A stretch of DNA of 64,000 nt from Pyxidicoccus sp. MSG2 (lineage in GTDB: Bacteria > Myxococcota > Myxococcia > Myxococcales > Myxococcaceae): positions 10,564,001 through 10,628,000 of the forward strand of contig NZ_JAPNKC010000001.1 in the NCBI RefSeq assembly GCF_026626705.1, written 5' to 3'. Below are positions 1-11,100 of the stretch, piece by piece. Numbering within the stretch: the first letter of the stretch is position 1; every line of letters starts with the position of its first letter. Both the position numbers and the translations under genes were made by a program. Under the pieces are notes generated by a model that worked only from the letters and a program-made list of their open reading frames with translations, was not told where the DNA came from and made no database searches.

Positions 1-449
1 CCGGCGGCGGCGAACGTCTCGTAGGTGCCCTGGAGGATGCCCTGCGTGCCGATGTAGATCCACGAGCCCGCGGTCATCTGGCCGTACATCATCAGGCCCT
101 TCTTCTCCAGCTCGTGGAAGTGCTCCCAGTTGGCCCAGCGGCCCACGAGGTTGGAGTTGGCGATGAGCACGCGGGGCGCGTCCGGGTGCGTCCGGAAGAT
201 GCCCACCGGCTTGCCGGACTGGACGAGCAGCGTCTCCTCGTCACCGAGGCTCTGGAGGCTGGAGACGATGCGGTCGAAGGACGGCCAGTCGCGAGCGGCC
301 TTGCCGGTGCCGCCGTAGACGACGAGGTCCTGGGGATTCTCGGCGACGTCCGGGTCGAGGTTGTTCATCAACATCCGGAGTGCCGCCTCCTGGACCCAGC
401 CCTTGCACGAGAGGGTGGAACCACGGGCGGCACGGATGACGCGGGACAT
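1..449 (-). CDS. hutU: Urocanate hydratase, N-terminal part (gene runs off the left edge)
   Basis: Converts urocanate to imidazolone propionate in histidine degradation, in the cytoplasm. Reading the minus strand from the ATG at 447-449 gives about 149 residues starting MSRVIRAARG. They contain the conserved blocks VVYGGTGKAARDW, ETLLVQSGKPVGIFRTH, RVLIANSNLVGRWANWEHF and LMMYGQMTAGSWIYIGTQGI. These are hallmark urocanase sequences, including the glycine-rich stretch near the N terminus that belongs to the NAD-binding protein. No stop is reached before base 1, so the C-terminal three quarters lie outside the window. The next gene to the right is a BON protein in the same orientation, about 145 bases away and probably independent. 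Family assignment is secure. Confidence 0.95.
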   Translation of the reverse strand, partial: MSRVIRAARGSTLSCKGWVQEAALRMLMNNLDPDVAENPQDLVVYGGTGKAARDWPSFDRIVSSLQSLGDEETLLVQSGKPVGIFRTHPDAPRVLIANSNLVGRWANWEHFHELEKKGLMMYGQMTAGSWIYIGTQGILQGTYETFAAA

Positions 450-594
450 GTACGAACTCCTGGGGTGTGGCTGACGGAAAGGCCCGGCACACTAGCCGAA
501 CCCGCGCGGTGGGGGCACAGCGCGGTGAGCCCTCGACGACGCAAGGTGTCGACCATCCCGGGAGGTGCGTCCCGGGGTGGGGTGCCGCCTCACA

Positions 595-1830
595 TCAGGA
601 GTGCAGCGCGTCGTCGTCGGCCGCGTCGACACCGGGGGGCTGCACCGGCTCCCTCGAGGGAGACTGACGCATGACGCCCTCGGCCCGGTAGAGGCGGATG
701 GTGTTGATGACCTCCTTCACGCCGAGCACCTGCTCGGCGCTGTCCTCGATGGCGCGCTTCTCGTCACGGCTGCGTACCGCGCCCGCCAACGTCACCACGC
801 CGTCCTCCACCTTCACTTCCACGTCCGAGGCGTCGAGCCAGCTCTCCATCATCAACCGGTCGCAGAGGTCCGCGCGGATGCGGTCGTCCGCGCGCTGGTA
901 GTTGCGCGGGGCGGGGCCCGTCCGCGGGGGCATGGCGGGGCGGTATCCACCTCCGATGAAGCCGCCGTGGCCCAGGTCGTGGTCCTCCCGGCGCGAGCGG
1001 CTGGTGGAGAAGCCCACGAGCGGTGGCGCCATGTTCTCCACCCCCGGGCCGTGGCCCGCGGGCTGGGTGCCGCCGTAGCGGATGTCGGACTCGACGATGC
1101 GCTCCGTGGGGTCGAAGCCGAGGTCTCGCGCGCGGCCACGCCGCGTGTCCTCCCCGCGCCGGTCGTACGCGTCCCGCGCGTAGATGTCAGCGCGGCCACG
1201 AACCTGTCCGCCCCGGTCCGGGGGGCCGCCACGTCGCTGGGCCTCCCTGCCACCGCCCAGGTCGTACCGGCGCAGGCGCTCACGCTCCTCGTCGCCTTCC
1301 TCGGGTACCGCGCGGAAGGTGCCGCTCGGGCTGTACCCGGGCCGGCGCGCGATTCGCTCCGGGTCGAACCCCCGGGCACGGCGATCCATCTCGCGGTCGC
1401 GGTTGAAGTCCCGGCCATACTCGCGCGCACGGTCCAATTCGCGGGCCGCGCGGCCGAAGTCGCGGTCCATCTCGTAGTCGCGCCGCTCCCGGTCACCCTC
1501 CATGGTGCGGAAGTCCCGGTCCCATTCGAAATCGCGGGAGGGGTGCACGGAGTCGGTCTCCTCCTCCGGGTCCGCGCGTCGGAGGTCCCGGTCCTGCTCG
1601 GGAACTTCGCGGCGGAAGCTCCGGCGCACGTTCTCCGCCATGCTCCGCACCTCGCGGTCGCTCACGCCCATCCGCTCGGGGCCGCGCTCGTAGCCGTGCT
1701 CGTCCCAGTCCCGCTGGCGGTCCCGCTCGTATTCCCCGCGCCGGCCCGCCTGGTACTCCTCCGCCTGCCCCCTGCGCAGCTCTCTTTCCCCGAATCGACG
1801 TCCCCGGTCGTCGTCACGCCTGCTGCTCAT
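595..1830 (-). CDS. Arg/Asp/Glu-rich protein with C-terminal BON domain
   Basis: A 411-residue protein in two parts. Residues 1 to about 300 are low-complexity and strongly charged (runs of RDDDRGRR, RERRDYEMDRDF and similar), with no recognisable fold and probably disordered. The last 80 or so residues hold a BON domain: an amphipathic helix (DRIRADLCDRLM) followed by VEVKVEDGVVTLAGAV and VLGVKEVINTIRL. BON domains are small phospholipid- or surface-associated modules seen in stress proteins such as OsmY. There is no signal peptide, so a cytoplasmic or nucleoid/membrane-peripheral site is more likely than the periplasm. The start is supported by GAGGAGG seven bases upstream of the ATG. A second BON protein lies at 15209. 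The specific function is unknown. Confidence 0.8.
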   Translation of the reverse strand: MSSRRDDDRGRRFGERELRRGQAEEYQAGRRGEYERDRQRDWDEHGYERGPERMGVSDREVRSMAENVRRSFRREVPEQDRDLRRADPEEETDSVHPSRDFEWDRDFRTMEGDRERRDYEMDRDFGRAARELDRAREYGRDFNRDREMDRRARGFDPERIARRPGYSPSGTFRAVPEEGDEERERLRRYDLGGGREAQRRGGPPDRGGQVRGRADIYARDAYDRRGEDTRRGRARDLGFDPTERIVESDIRYGGTQPAGHGPGVENMAPPLVGFSTSRSRREDHDLGHGGFIGGGYRPAMPPRTGPAPRNYQRADDRIRADLCDRLMMESWLDASDVEVKVEDGVVTLAGAVRSRDEKRAIEDSAEQVLGVKEVINTIRLYRAEGVMRQSPSREPVQPPGVDAADDDALHS

Positions 1831-2170
1831 CGCGTCGCCTCCTCACGTGTCTCGTGCGTCTTGGCTCCGACTCCAGACGTTTTTGACCGTGAGTGGTCCC
1901 GGCAATGCGCCCCTGCCATGCCCGCAGCCCCGGCAGGCATGCACCTCGCCGCACCGCGCCGGGTCCGTCTGGGAATGGTGGGAGGGCCACCCCTGGAGAC
2001 CGGGCTCCCTGGCACCGCCCATGGGTTGCCTACGGGCGGGCCGTACCCGGGGTATGGGCTCGGAGCCCAGGGGAAGGTGATGCCTCGTGCATTCGCCCGC
2101 GCCCCGGGAGGGGTAGACTCGCGCGCGCCACGGCCGGGCAGCCGGCCGTCGGGCGCCTGGAGGGCGTGTC
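1831..2170. promoter_or_regulatory. 340-base divergent intergenic region with a 15-bp dyad
   Basis: This gap separates the BON gene (minus) from the molybdopterin oxidoreductase gene (plus), so it should carry both promoters. I see no open frame with coding character in it. A perfect 7+1+7 dyad, TGGGCTC-G-GAGCCCA, lies at 2055-2069, about 100 bases before the oxidoreductase ATG, and could be an operator. A GGAGGG ribosome-binding sequence precedes the 2171 ATG. No convincing -35/-10 pair was found on either strand. Confidence 0.35.
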
Positions 2171-4534
<2,364 letters not shown>

Positions 4535-4540
4535 GGGGCC

Positions 4541-6871
4541 ATGCTGCTTCCGTCCGCTGAGACAGGCTGGCCGGAGTCGCTCCGGCCGCTCTACGAAGGG
4601 GTGACGGGGACGCCGGCCTCGGAGGCCCTGTCCGCGTCCGCGCAGTGGCGTGAGTCCTTCGCGCAGTGGGTGCGTGGCGCCTCGCTGGAGGAGCGCACCC
4701 TGGCCGGCTCCGCGGCGTGGGCACGGTTGGACGCCGGTGAGCGGACTCCGGCGGAGTTGTTGTTCCTGCTGTCTTCGTGCGGTGAGCTGCTGTGGCCGTA
4801 CGAGGCTCCACCGTCCGGGTTGCTGCAGCGGCTGCGGTGGCGGCAGGAGTCGGTGCTCGGAGCGTTGCAGGAGGCAGGGGATTCGGAAGGCGCCTCGCGG
4901 GTGCGGAAGGAGACGGATGCCGTCGTCTCCACCGTGCTCACGCGCTACCTGAAGCGGCATCCGGAGTCGCTGCTGTCGCTGGTCGGCGATACGTCGTGCA
5001 CGTTCGACGGGCGCGCGCTGCGCTTCGAGCACTCGGTGGAGGTGGACCTCAAGCAGGTGCTCGGGGCGGGGGCGAAGTCGATTGGCCTGCTGGAGCAACT
5101 GCGGGCACTGCTGCCGACGACACCCGAAGAGGGACGGACGCGACTGGCGGAGTTCATCCGCACGCGGGCCGCGCGCATTCCGTGGCGTGAGGCCTCGGAG
5201 GTATTGGCCGAGCGCCTCTTCACCCTGGCCACGTCACCCGAGGGCCGCAGCGGGATGAGCGGCTTCCTGGCGTGCTACCCGAGCGGGCGCAAGGAGCCGG
5301 ACTGGTGCGCGCGCGCGGGGCTGCTGCTGACTCGGACGCTGGAGGTCGGCGGCCCGCCAGAGGTGGTGGAGAACCTCTGCGAGTTGCTGGCGCGCTTCGA
5401 TGCGCCGCCGGTGGACGGGCTGCGCGGAGCCCTCGGCGCGCTGGTGGGCGGGGACTTCGAGTCCACGGCGAACCTGGAGCCCGTGCGCTTCGTGCTCGAC
5501 CACTGCCACGCCACGCTGCGCAAGGGTGAGCCCGGCCTGGTGCTGGCACTGCTGTGGTTGGAAGAACGGTTGTTCCGCGCGGCGGTGCGCCGGGGACTCC
5601 CGGATGCCTTCGAGCGGCGGAGCCGGGTGCGCGTGAAGCTGAAGCCGTGGTCCCCGGAGTTCGAGCACCTGTGCTGGCTCGCGGAGGAGTGCGCGGAGCT
5701 GTGGCCCCGGTTCGTCGCGGGCGGTGTGCGGCCCGGCATGGACGAGCTGGCGGCGTGGCGGCAGGAGGTGTCCGCGCGCATGGGACGCAAGCCCGTGCTG
5801 CGCAAGGCGGCCATCGAGTTCTTCCTGTGGTGCGCGCCGGATGCGGCGTCGTCCGAGGCGGAGCTCACGGTGCTGGCGCTGGTGCGGACGGCGACGGACC
5901 AGCGACTGGTGCGGAAGCTGAAGGAGCATCCGTCGGCCCGCGTGCGGTTCCGCGTGCGCACGCTGCAGGCCTGGTTGCAGGGAAGCGGGAAGGGTGGGGC
6001 GGCGCCTTCCGTGGAGCCCTCGGGAGTCGCTGGGCCGACGACGCTGACGGAGGCGCTGCGGCATCTGCATGTGACGCGCGCCGTGCCGCTGGGCGGGCGG
6101 ACGTGGCTGCGCGACAGGGATTTGGAGGAGCTGTTGTTCGGGGCCGTGGCGCGGGTGGAGGCGGAGTTCGCCGCGCGCTACCCGGAGCGGTTCCGTGAGG
6201 ACACGGCGGACCTGGTCGCGGACCTGCTGGAGGGACTGCGCGGCACGTTGGAACGCGTGAAGGCCGACCTGTCCGCGATGCTGGCGCAAGGCCAACCGGC
6301 TCCGATGGAGCTGGGATTTACGGTGCGGCGGATGCGGACGGCACCGGATGAGGAAGTGGTAGCGCCGGAGTTGGAGGTCGTAGGGGCCCGAGTTGCGCGG
6401 GAGGCGACGCCGTCATCCGTGCCGCGCCCTCCAGGCGTGGAAGTGGCCTTCATTCTCAAGGTGAACGTGGACGGCTTCATCCGCACGGAGCGGGTGGCCT
6501 TCGTGCAGGTGGTGAAGCTGGAGCAGCGAGGGGAAGGGCAGTGGCTGCCGGCGTTCCGGCTCGGGCGCGAACACCTGGACGCGCTGTTGCTGCGAACCGA
6601 TGCGGCGTTCTGCCTGTTCCTGACGCCTCCGTTTCCCCGGGCGGAATGCTGGGTGGTGCCGGCACGGCTGGCGCGTGGCTTGACGGAGTCACACCGCTCA
6701 CTGTCCGGCGTCCCACGTGACGGTGTGCAGCGGGCGGCCCGTTCGCTGTCACAGTGGTTGGTGGGCGAGTTGCTGGGATTGTGGTCAGGCGATGAGCGTC
6801 CCGAAGTCCTGGCCTGGGCCAGGGCAGAGCAGGGTGGCCCGGACTTCGTCGTGGAATGGATCCTCGGCTGA
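4541..6871 (+). CDS. Unrecognised 776-residue protein cotranscribed with the YdeP-like oxidoreductase
   Basis: I do not recognise this protein. It starts at an ATG six bases after the oxidoreductase stop, with GAGGGG overlapping that stop, which suggests one transcript and coupled translation. The product is soluble-looking, rich in Leu, Arg, Glu and Ala, with no signal peptide and no long hydrophobic segment. The first 500 residues look largely helical (for example GELLWPYEAPPSGLLQRLRW and SLLSLVGDTSCTFDGRAL). A C-terminal region (around residues 600-700) alternates strands and contains VEVAFILKVNVDGFIRTERV. It could be an accessory or maturation factor for the enzyme upstream, but only the gene order supports that. 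Confidence 0.7.
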   Translation: MLLPSAETGWPESLRPLYEGVTGTPASEALSASAQWRESFAQWVRGASLEERTLAGSAAWARLDAGERTPAELLFLLSSCGELLWPYEAPPSGLLQRLRWRQESVLGALQEAGDSEGASRVRKETDAVVSTVLTRYLKRHPESLLSLVGDTSCTFDGRALRFEHSVEVDLKQVLGAGAKSIGLLEQLRALLPTTPEEGRTRLAEFIRTRAARIPWREASEVLAERLFTLATSPEGRSGMSGFLACYPSGRKEPDWCARAGLLLTRTLEVGGPPEVVENLCELLARFDAPPVDGLRGALGALVGGDFESTANLEPVRFVLDHCHATLRKGEPGLVLALLWLEERLFRAAVRRGLPDAFERRSRVRVKLKPWSPEFEHLCWLAEECAELWPRFVAGGVRPGMDELAAWRQEVSARMGRKPVLRKAAIEFFLWCAPDAASSEAELTVLALVRTATDQRLVRKLKEHPSARVRFRVRTLQAWLQGSGKGGAAPSVEPSGVAGPTTLTEALRHLHVTRAVPLGGRTWLRDRDLEELLFGAVARVEAEFAARYPERFREDTADLVADLLEGLRGTLERVKADLSAMLAQGQPAPMELGFTVRRMRTAPDEEVVAPELEVVGARVAREATPSSVPRPPGVEVAFILKVNVDGFIRTERVAFVQVVKLEQRGEGQWLPAFRLGREHLDALLLRTDAAFCLFLTPPFPRAECWVVPARLARGLTESHRSLSGVPRDGVQRAARSLSQWLVGELLGLWSGDERPEVLAWARAEQGGPDFVVEWILG

Positions 6872-6910
6872 GACGCCGGACAAGACAGGACTGCCCCATG
6901 GACGCCCACA

Positions 6911-7840
6911 TCAGGTCCGCGTCAGGGCACGGGCGCTACCCGCCCTGACTGCAAGCTCCTTGGCCACATCGATGAAGAGGCGCAAGGGTCCCGAGCGCTG
7001 CGCGCGGCTGGGGAAGTAGAGAAAGAAGCCGGGAACGCTGGGGGCGTACTCCTCGAGCACCCGCACGAGCCGCCCGTCGCGCAGCGCCCCCTCCACGGCC
7101 GGCTCGAAGGCATACGCAAGCCCCTGGCCCTGCTCCACCAGGGTCTGCATCAGCTGGCGGTTGTTGGTGACGATGCCGCCGCGCACCGGCACCCGCCAGT
7201 TGCGCTTCCCGCGCTCGAACTCCCAGGCGTAGAGCGTCCCGCTCGAGGGGATGCGGATGGTGAAGCACTCGTGGCGCAGCAGGTCCTCGGGCTTCCGGGG
7301 CGTGCCGTGCTTCTCGAGGTAGGCGGGGGCGGCCACCACCACGAAGCGGAACGCCTCCGTGAGGCGCACCTGCACCATGTCGCGCTCGATGGCCTCGTGC
7401 AGGCGCACGCCTGCGTCGTAGCCCTCCGCGACGATGTCCACGAAGCGGTTCTCCGCGACGACCTCCACTTCCACCCGCGGGTGACGCGCGCGGAAGGCGG
7501 GCAGCACCGGCGCGATGACAAAGGGGACCGCAATCTCGGGCACGGTCAGCTTCAGCCGGCCCACCACCTCACCCGGACCCGCCGACACCTCCTGCAGGGA
7601 GGTGAGCGCTTGCCCGAGGCCAGGGCCCGCGCCCTCGAGCAGCCGACGTCCCGCCTCCGTGAGCGCCATACTCCGGGTCGTGCGGGTGAAGAGCGTCACG
7701 CGCAGCTGCTCCTCGAGGTGCCGCACGGACTGGCTCACCGCTGCCGGCGAGATGCCCAGCTCGCGTGCCGCGGCGCTGAAGCTCTGCCGTCGGGCCACGA
7801 CGAGGAACGTCTGCAGGTGCGGCAGGAGGTGGGTCTTCAC
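6911..7840 (-). CDS. LysR-family transcriptional regulator
   Basis: About 309 residues with an N-terminal winged helix-turn-helix (LQTFLVVARRQSFSAAAREL, then ISPAAVSQSVRHLEEQL) and the LysR effector-binding region behind it (VPEIAVPFVIAPVLPAF and on). I place the start at the GTG at 7838-7840: it gives the usual LysR length, begins just before the helix-turn-helix, and has GAGAGG nine bases upstream. An ATG at 7906 would add 22 residues but has no ribosome-binding sequence. The gene is divergent from the aldo/keto reductase run that starts at 8077, the classic arrangement for a LysR protein controlling its neighbours. Its inducer is unknown. Confidence 0.92.
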   Translation of the reverse strand: MKTHLLPHLQTFLVVARRQSFSAAARELGISPAAVSQSVRHLEEQLRVTLFTRTTRSMALTEAGRRLLEGAGPGLGQALTSLQEVSAGPGEVVGRLKLTVPEIAVPFVIAPVLPAFRARHPRVEVEVVAENRFVDIVAEGYDAGVRLHEAIERDMVQVRLTEAFRFVVVAAPAYLEKHGTPRKPEDLLRHECFTIRIPSSGTLYAWEFERGKRNWRVPVRGGIVTNNRQLMQTLVEQGQGLAYAFEPAVEGALRDGRLVRVLEEYAPSVPGFFLYFPSRAQRSGPLRLFIDVAKELAVRAGSARALTRT

Positions 7841-8076
7841 CGAGAGCGTCCTCTCAAGCGCACGAACGAAGGCTTCACCGGAGCATGGCGCCTCAGGCGC
7901 CGCCATTCCGCGGTCTTAGCAGGGACCATCTTAAACCGCAGCTTCAAGGCCCTTCGCCTATTGGCCGTCTAGTGGCGCGCACCAGGCGGCGCTACTTCTC
8001 TTCGCGTCGGGTGCGGGGCCCGCGGAGTGGCGCCCGCCAAGCGCCGCGCGCACGGACGCGCTGAGAAGGCTGGACC

Positions 8077-8967
8077 ATGAGCACCAAGAACCCCTCCCTT
8101 ACCCTCAACAACGGCGTGCAGATGCCGGCCCTCGGCCTGGGCGTCTTCCAGAGCCCGCCGGCCGAGACCGCGGCGGCCGTTGAGGCGGCCATCCAGACTG
8201 GCTACCGCCTCATCGACACCGCCGCCGCGTACGGCAACGAGCGCGAGGTGGGCGAGGGCCTCCGCCGCTCCGGCCTCGCCCGCGACGACGTCTTCATCGA
8301 GACCAAAGTCTGGATTAGCGACTACGGCTACGACGCCACCCTGCACGCCTTCGACAAGAGCGCCCGCAAGCTCGGCGTCGAACGGCTCGACCTGCTCCTC
8401 CTGCACCAGCCGCTGTCGTCGGATTTCCAGCTCACCCTCGACGCGTACCGCGCGCTCGAGACGCTGCTCGCACACGGCCGGGTGCGTGCCATCGGTGTGA
8501 GCAACTTCATGCCCGGGCACCTCGAGCGCCTGCTGGGCGTGGCGAAGGTCGTTCCCGCCGTGAACCAGATTGAGGTGCACCCCTACTTCCAGCAGGCGGA
8601 GCTGCAGCGCCTGCACGCGAAGCACGGGATTCTCACCCAGGCGTGGTCACCCATCGGGGGCATCACCGCCTACTTCGGGGGCAAGGAGCGGACCTCCTTC
8701 AACGACCCGACGCTGCTCGCCATCGGGCGCGAGCACGGCAAGTCGGCCGCCCAGGTGATGCTGCGCTGGCACCTGCAGCAGGGCCGCTCGGCGATTCCCA
8801 AGTCCGTCAAGCCCGCTCGCATCGCCGAGAACTTCGACGTCTTCGGCTTCGCGCTCACGCGCGAGCAGCTGGCCGCCATCGACGCGCTCGAGACCGGCGC
8901 CCGCGGGGGCCCGGACCCGGACAGCATCACCCTCGCCAACTACGGCCGTGCCATCCCCGAGGCCTGA
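8077..8967 (+). CDS. Aldo/keto reductase (2,5-diketo-gluconate reductase-like)
   Basis: A 296-residue NADPH-dependent carbonyl reductase of the aldo/keto reductase superfamily. It begins SLTLNNGVQMPALGLGVFQS and continues with GYRLIDTAAAYGNEREVGEG, which holds the catalytic Asp and Tyr. FIETKVWISDYG supplies the Lys, and DLLLLHQPL the His of the tetrad. The C-terminal cofactor segment reads AIPKSVKPARIAENFDVF. There is no signal sequence, so it is cytoplasmic. It is the first gene of a probable four-gene run (8077 to 12186) facing a LysR gene. The natural substrate cannot be read from the sequence. Confidence 0.93.
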   Translation: MSTKNPSLTLNNGVQMPALGLGVFQSPPAETAAAVEAAIQTGYRLIDTAAAYGNEREVGEGLRRSGLARDDVFIETKVWISDYGYDATLHAFDKSARKLGVERLDLLLLHQPLSSDFQLTLDAYRALETLLAHGRVRAIGVSNFMPGHLERLLGVAKVVPAVNQIEVHPYFQQAELQRLHAKHGILTQAWSPIGGITAYFGGKERTSFNDPTLLAIGREHGKSAAQVMLRWHLQQGRSAIPKSVKPARIAENFDVFGFALTREQLAAIDALETGARGGPDPDSITLANYGRAIPEA

Positions 8968-9029
8968 GGACCGAGTCATGGACCCGAACGCCAATATGAC
9001 TTCCCCCCGCGGTGAGGAGGCCGTTGCTC

Positions 9030-10190
9030 ATGGCACAGGACCGTAAGAACAAGCTGGGCCGTCGTTCCTTCCTGCTGTCGGCAGGCGCGTTGGGGGCGGT
9101 GCCCCTGCTGGGTTGCGCGGCCTCCCAAGCCTCTGGGGCGGCGGCGGTAACGTCGCGCGGGCCCGCTGCGCCCTCGGCGCTCGGCCGGCGCCGGCTCGGC
9201 ACGCTGGAGGTCTCCAGCGTCGGCCTGGGCGTGCAGAACATGAGCCGCACGTACCAGACGACGCTCCCGCACCGGCCCGAGATGCACAACATCATCCGGA
9301 CGGCCTTCGACCGGGGCGTCACCTTCTTCGACGCGGCCGAGGCCTACGGCCCGCACGAGGTCGAGCGCATCCTGGGCGAGGGCGTCGCACCCTTCAGGGA
9401 CAAGGTCGTCATTGCCACCAAGTTCGGCTGGAACATCGACCCGGAGACGGGCGCGCGGCGCCCTGGCCTCAACAGCCGCCCCGAGCACATCCAGTTGGTG
9501 GTGGAGGGCATGCTCAGGCGCCTGCGCACCGACCGCATCGACCTGCTCTACCAGCACCGGGTCGACCCGTCCGTCCCCATCGAGGACGTCGCCGGGGCAA
9601 TCCAGGAGCTGATGGCCCAGGGGAAGGTCCTGCACTGGGGCCTGTCAGAGATGGGGCCAGGCACGCTTCGGCGCGCGCACGCCGCGCTACCCGTGAGCGC
9701 CGTGCAGAACGAGTACTCGATGCTGTGGCGCGGCCCCGAGGCGGAGGTGCTCCCGCTCTGCGAGGAACTGGGCATCGGCTTCGTGCCGTGGAGCCCACTG
9801 GGCGTGGGGTTCCTCACGGGGGCCATCGACGCGAACACGCGCTTCGCGCCCGGGGACATCCGCGGCGTCGAGTCCCGCTTCTCTCCGGAGAACCTGCCGC
9901 ACAACCTGGCCCTCGTCGACGTGGTGAAGCGCCAGGCCGAGCGCAAGCGCGCCACGCCCGCCCAGGTCGCCCTGGCCTGGCTCATGGCGCAGAAGCCCTG
10001 GATTGTCCCCATCCCCGGGACGACGCAGATGGCGCACATGCTCGACAACATTGGCGCGGCGGACGTGCGCTTCACGTCGGCGGAGCTCAGCGAGCTGAAC
10101 CGTGACGTCTCCGCCGTGGTTGTCCGCGGCGCCCGGCTCCCAGCGCAGGTGCAGGTCTTCTCGGGCGTCGAGGCGCCCCCGAGAAGGTAG
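9030..10190 (+). CDS. Exported aldo/keto reductase with twin-arginine lipoprotein signal
   Basis: A second aldo/keto reductase, about 386 residues, carrying an export signal: LGRRSFLLSAGALGAVPLLGC has the twin-arginine motif, a hydrophobic stretch and a lipobox-like Cys. The enzyme part follows, with TFFDAAEAYGPHEVERILGEG (Asp/Tyr), IATKFGWNID (Lys) and DLLYQHRVDP (His), so all four catalytic residues are present. I chose the ATG at 9030 because GGAGG lies nine bases upstream and the signal peptide then has normal length; an in-frame GTG at 9012 is less likely. Tat export fits a cofactor-loaded oxidoreductase. It follows the first reductase by about 60 bases. Confidence 0.9.
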   Translation: MAQDRKNKLGRRSFLLSAGALGAVPLLGCAASQASGAAAVTSRGPAAPSALGRRRLGTLEVSSVGLGVQNMSRTYQTTLPHRPEMHNIIRTAFDRGVTFFDAAEAYGPHEVERILGEGVAPFRDKVVIATKFGWNIDPETGARRPGLNSRPEHIQLVVEGMLRRLRTDRIDLLYQHRVDPSVPIEDVAGAIQELMAQGKVLHWGLSEMGPGTLRRAHAALPVSAVQNEYSMLWRGPEAEVLPLCEELGIGFVPWSPLGVGFLTGAIDANTRFAPGDIRGVESRFSPENLPHNLALVDVVKRQAERKRATPAQVALAWLMAQKPWIVPIPGTTQMAHMLDNIGAADVRFTSAELSELNRDVSAVVVRGARLPAQVQVFSGVEAPPRR

Positions 10191-10218
10191 CGCCCATGGC
10201 ACATCCCGAGGACGACCC

Positions 10219-11096
10219 ATGAATCGACCGACCTTCACCGCAGCGCTTCTCCCGCTCCTCCTGACCGCGGCCTGTGCCCACACGAACAAGGCGAGTGCTG
10301 CCCGGTTGTGCAGGCGCCTCCGGGCGACGGTGCACAGTCGCTCCAGATTGCCCGTGCCGGCTCGCAGCCCTCGCGCGAGGGGCCCGCAGAGAACTTCACC
10401 GGGGCCGTGCGCGTGGACCCGCTCTTCCAGGCGAAGGCCCCGGCGCGCGCCTCGGGCGCTGCCGTCACCTTCGAGCCGGGGGCCCGGTCCGCCTGGCACA
10501 CCCATCCGCTGGGACAGATCCTCTACGTGACCGAGGGCGTGGGCCGGGTGCAGCGCTGGGGCGACCCTGTCGAAGAGATTCGCCAGGGAGATGTCGTCTG
10601 GATTCCTCCCGGGCAGAAGCACTGGCACGGCGCCGCGCCCGACAGCCGGATGACCCACGTCGCCGTGTCGGAGCACCTCGAGGGCAGGTCCGTCGACTGG
10701 ATGGAGAAGGTGACCGATGCCGAGTACGGCGCGCCGGGCACGGCCGCCGCCACCCCGGCCCCGGCCGGCGCCGCCAGCCAACCCTCCCGGGCGCAGCAGT
10801 TGTTTGGCGACATCTCTCCGAAGATGGTGGAGCTCACGGACGGCGTGCTCTTCGGCGACATCTGGAAGCGGCCGGGGCTCGCCAGGCGGGACCGCAGTCT
10901 GGTGACGGTCAGCGCCCTCATCGCGATGAACCGCCCGGACCAGCTCCGGAGCCATTTCGCCCTCGCGCGCACGAACGGCGTCACGCGCGAGGAGCTCATC
11001 GAGACCATCACCCACCTGGCTTTCTACGCGGGCTGGCCGAGCGCGGTGACGGCGCTCGGCGTCGCGAAGGAAGTCTTCGACGGCAAGAAGGGCTGA
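10219..11096 (+). pseudogene. Cupin-carboxymuconolactone decarboxylase lipoprotein, apparent one-base frameshift near 10301
   Basis: Two frames together make one recognisable protein. From the ATG at 10219 the first frame gives a lipoprotein signal, MNRPTFTAALLPLLLTAACA, with GAGG upstream, then runs into low-quality Arg-rich sequence. The second frame, open from before 10302, gives PVVQAPPGDGAQSLQ and then a cupin domain (AWHTHPLGQILYVTEGVGRV, WIPPGQKHWHGAAPD, with metal-binding His residues). A carboxymuconolactone decarboxylase-like domain follows (LVTVSALIAMNRPDQLRSHF, THLAFYAGWPSA). Adding one C to the CCC run at 10301-10303 joins them. The break is either a sequencing slip or a real mutation. 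If real, a shortened cytoplasmic form could still start at the GTG at 10308. Confidence 0.8.
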
Positions 11097-11100
11097 AGCC

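Noticed and set aside
2010..2029. TGGCAC ... TTGC resembling a sigma-54 promoter
   Set aside because: The GG and GC elements are 15 bases apart instead of 10, which sigma-54 does not tolerate.
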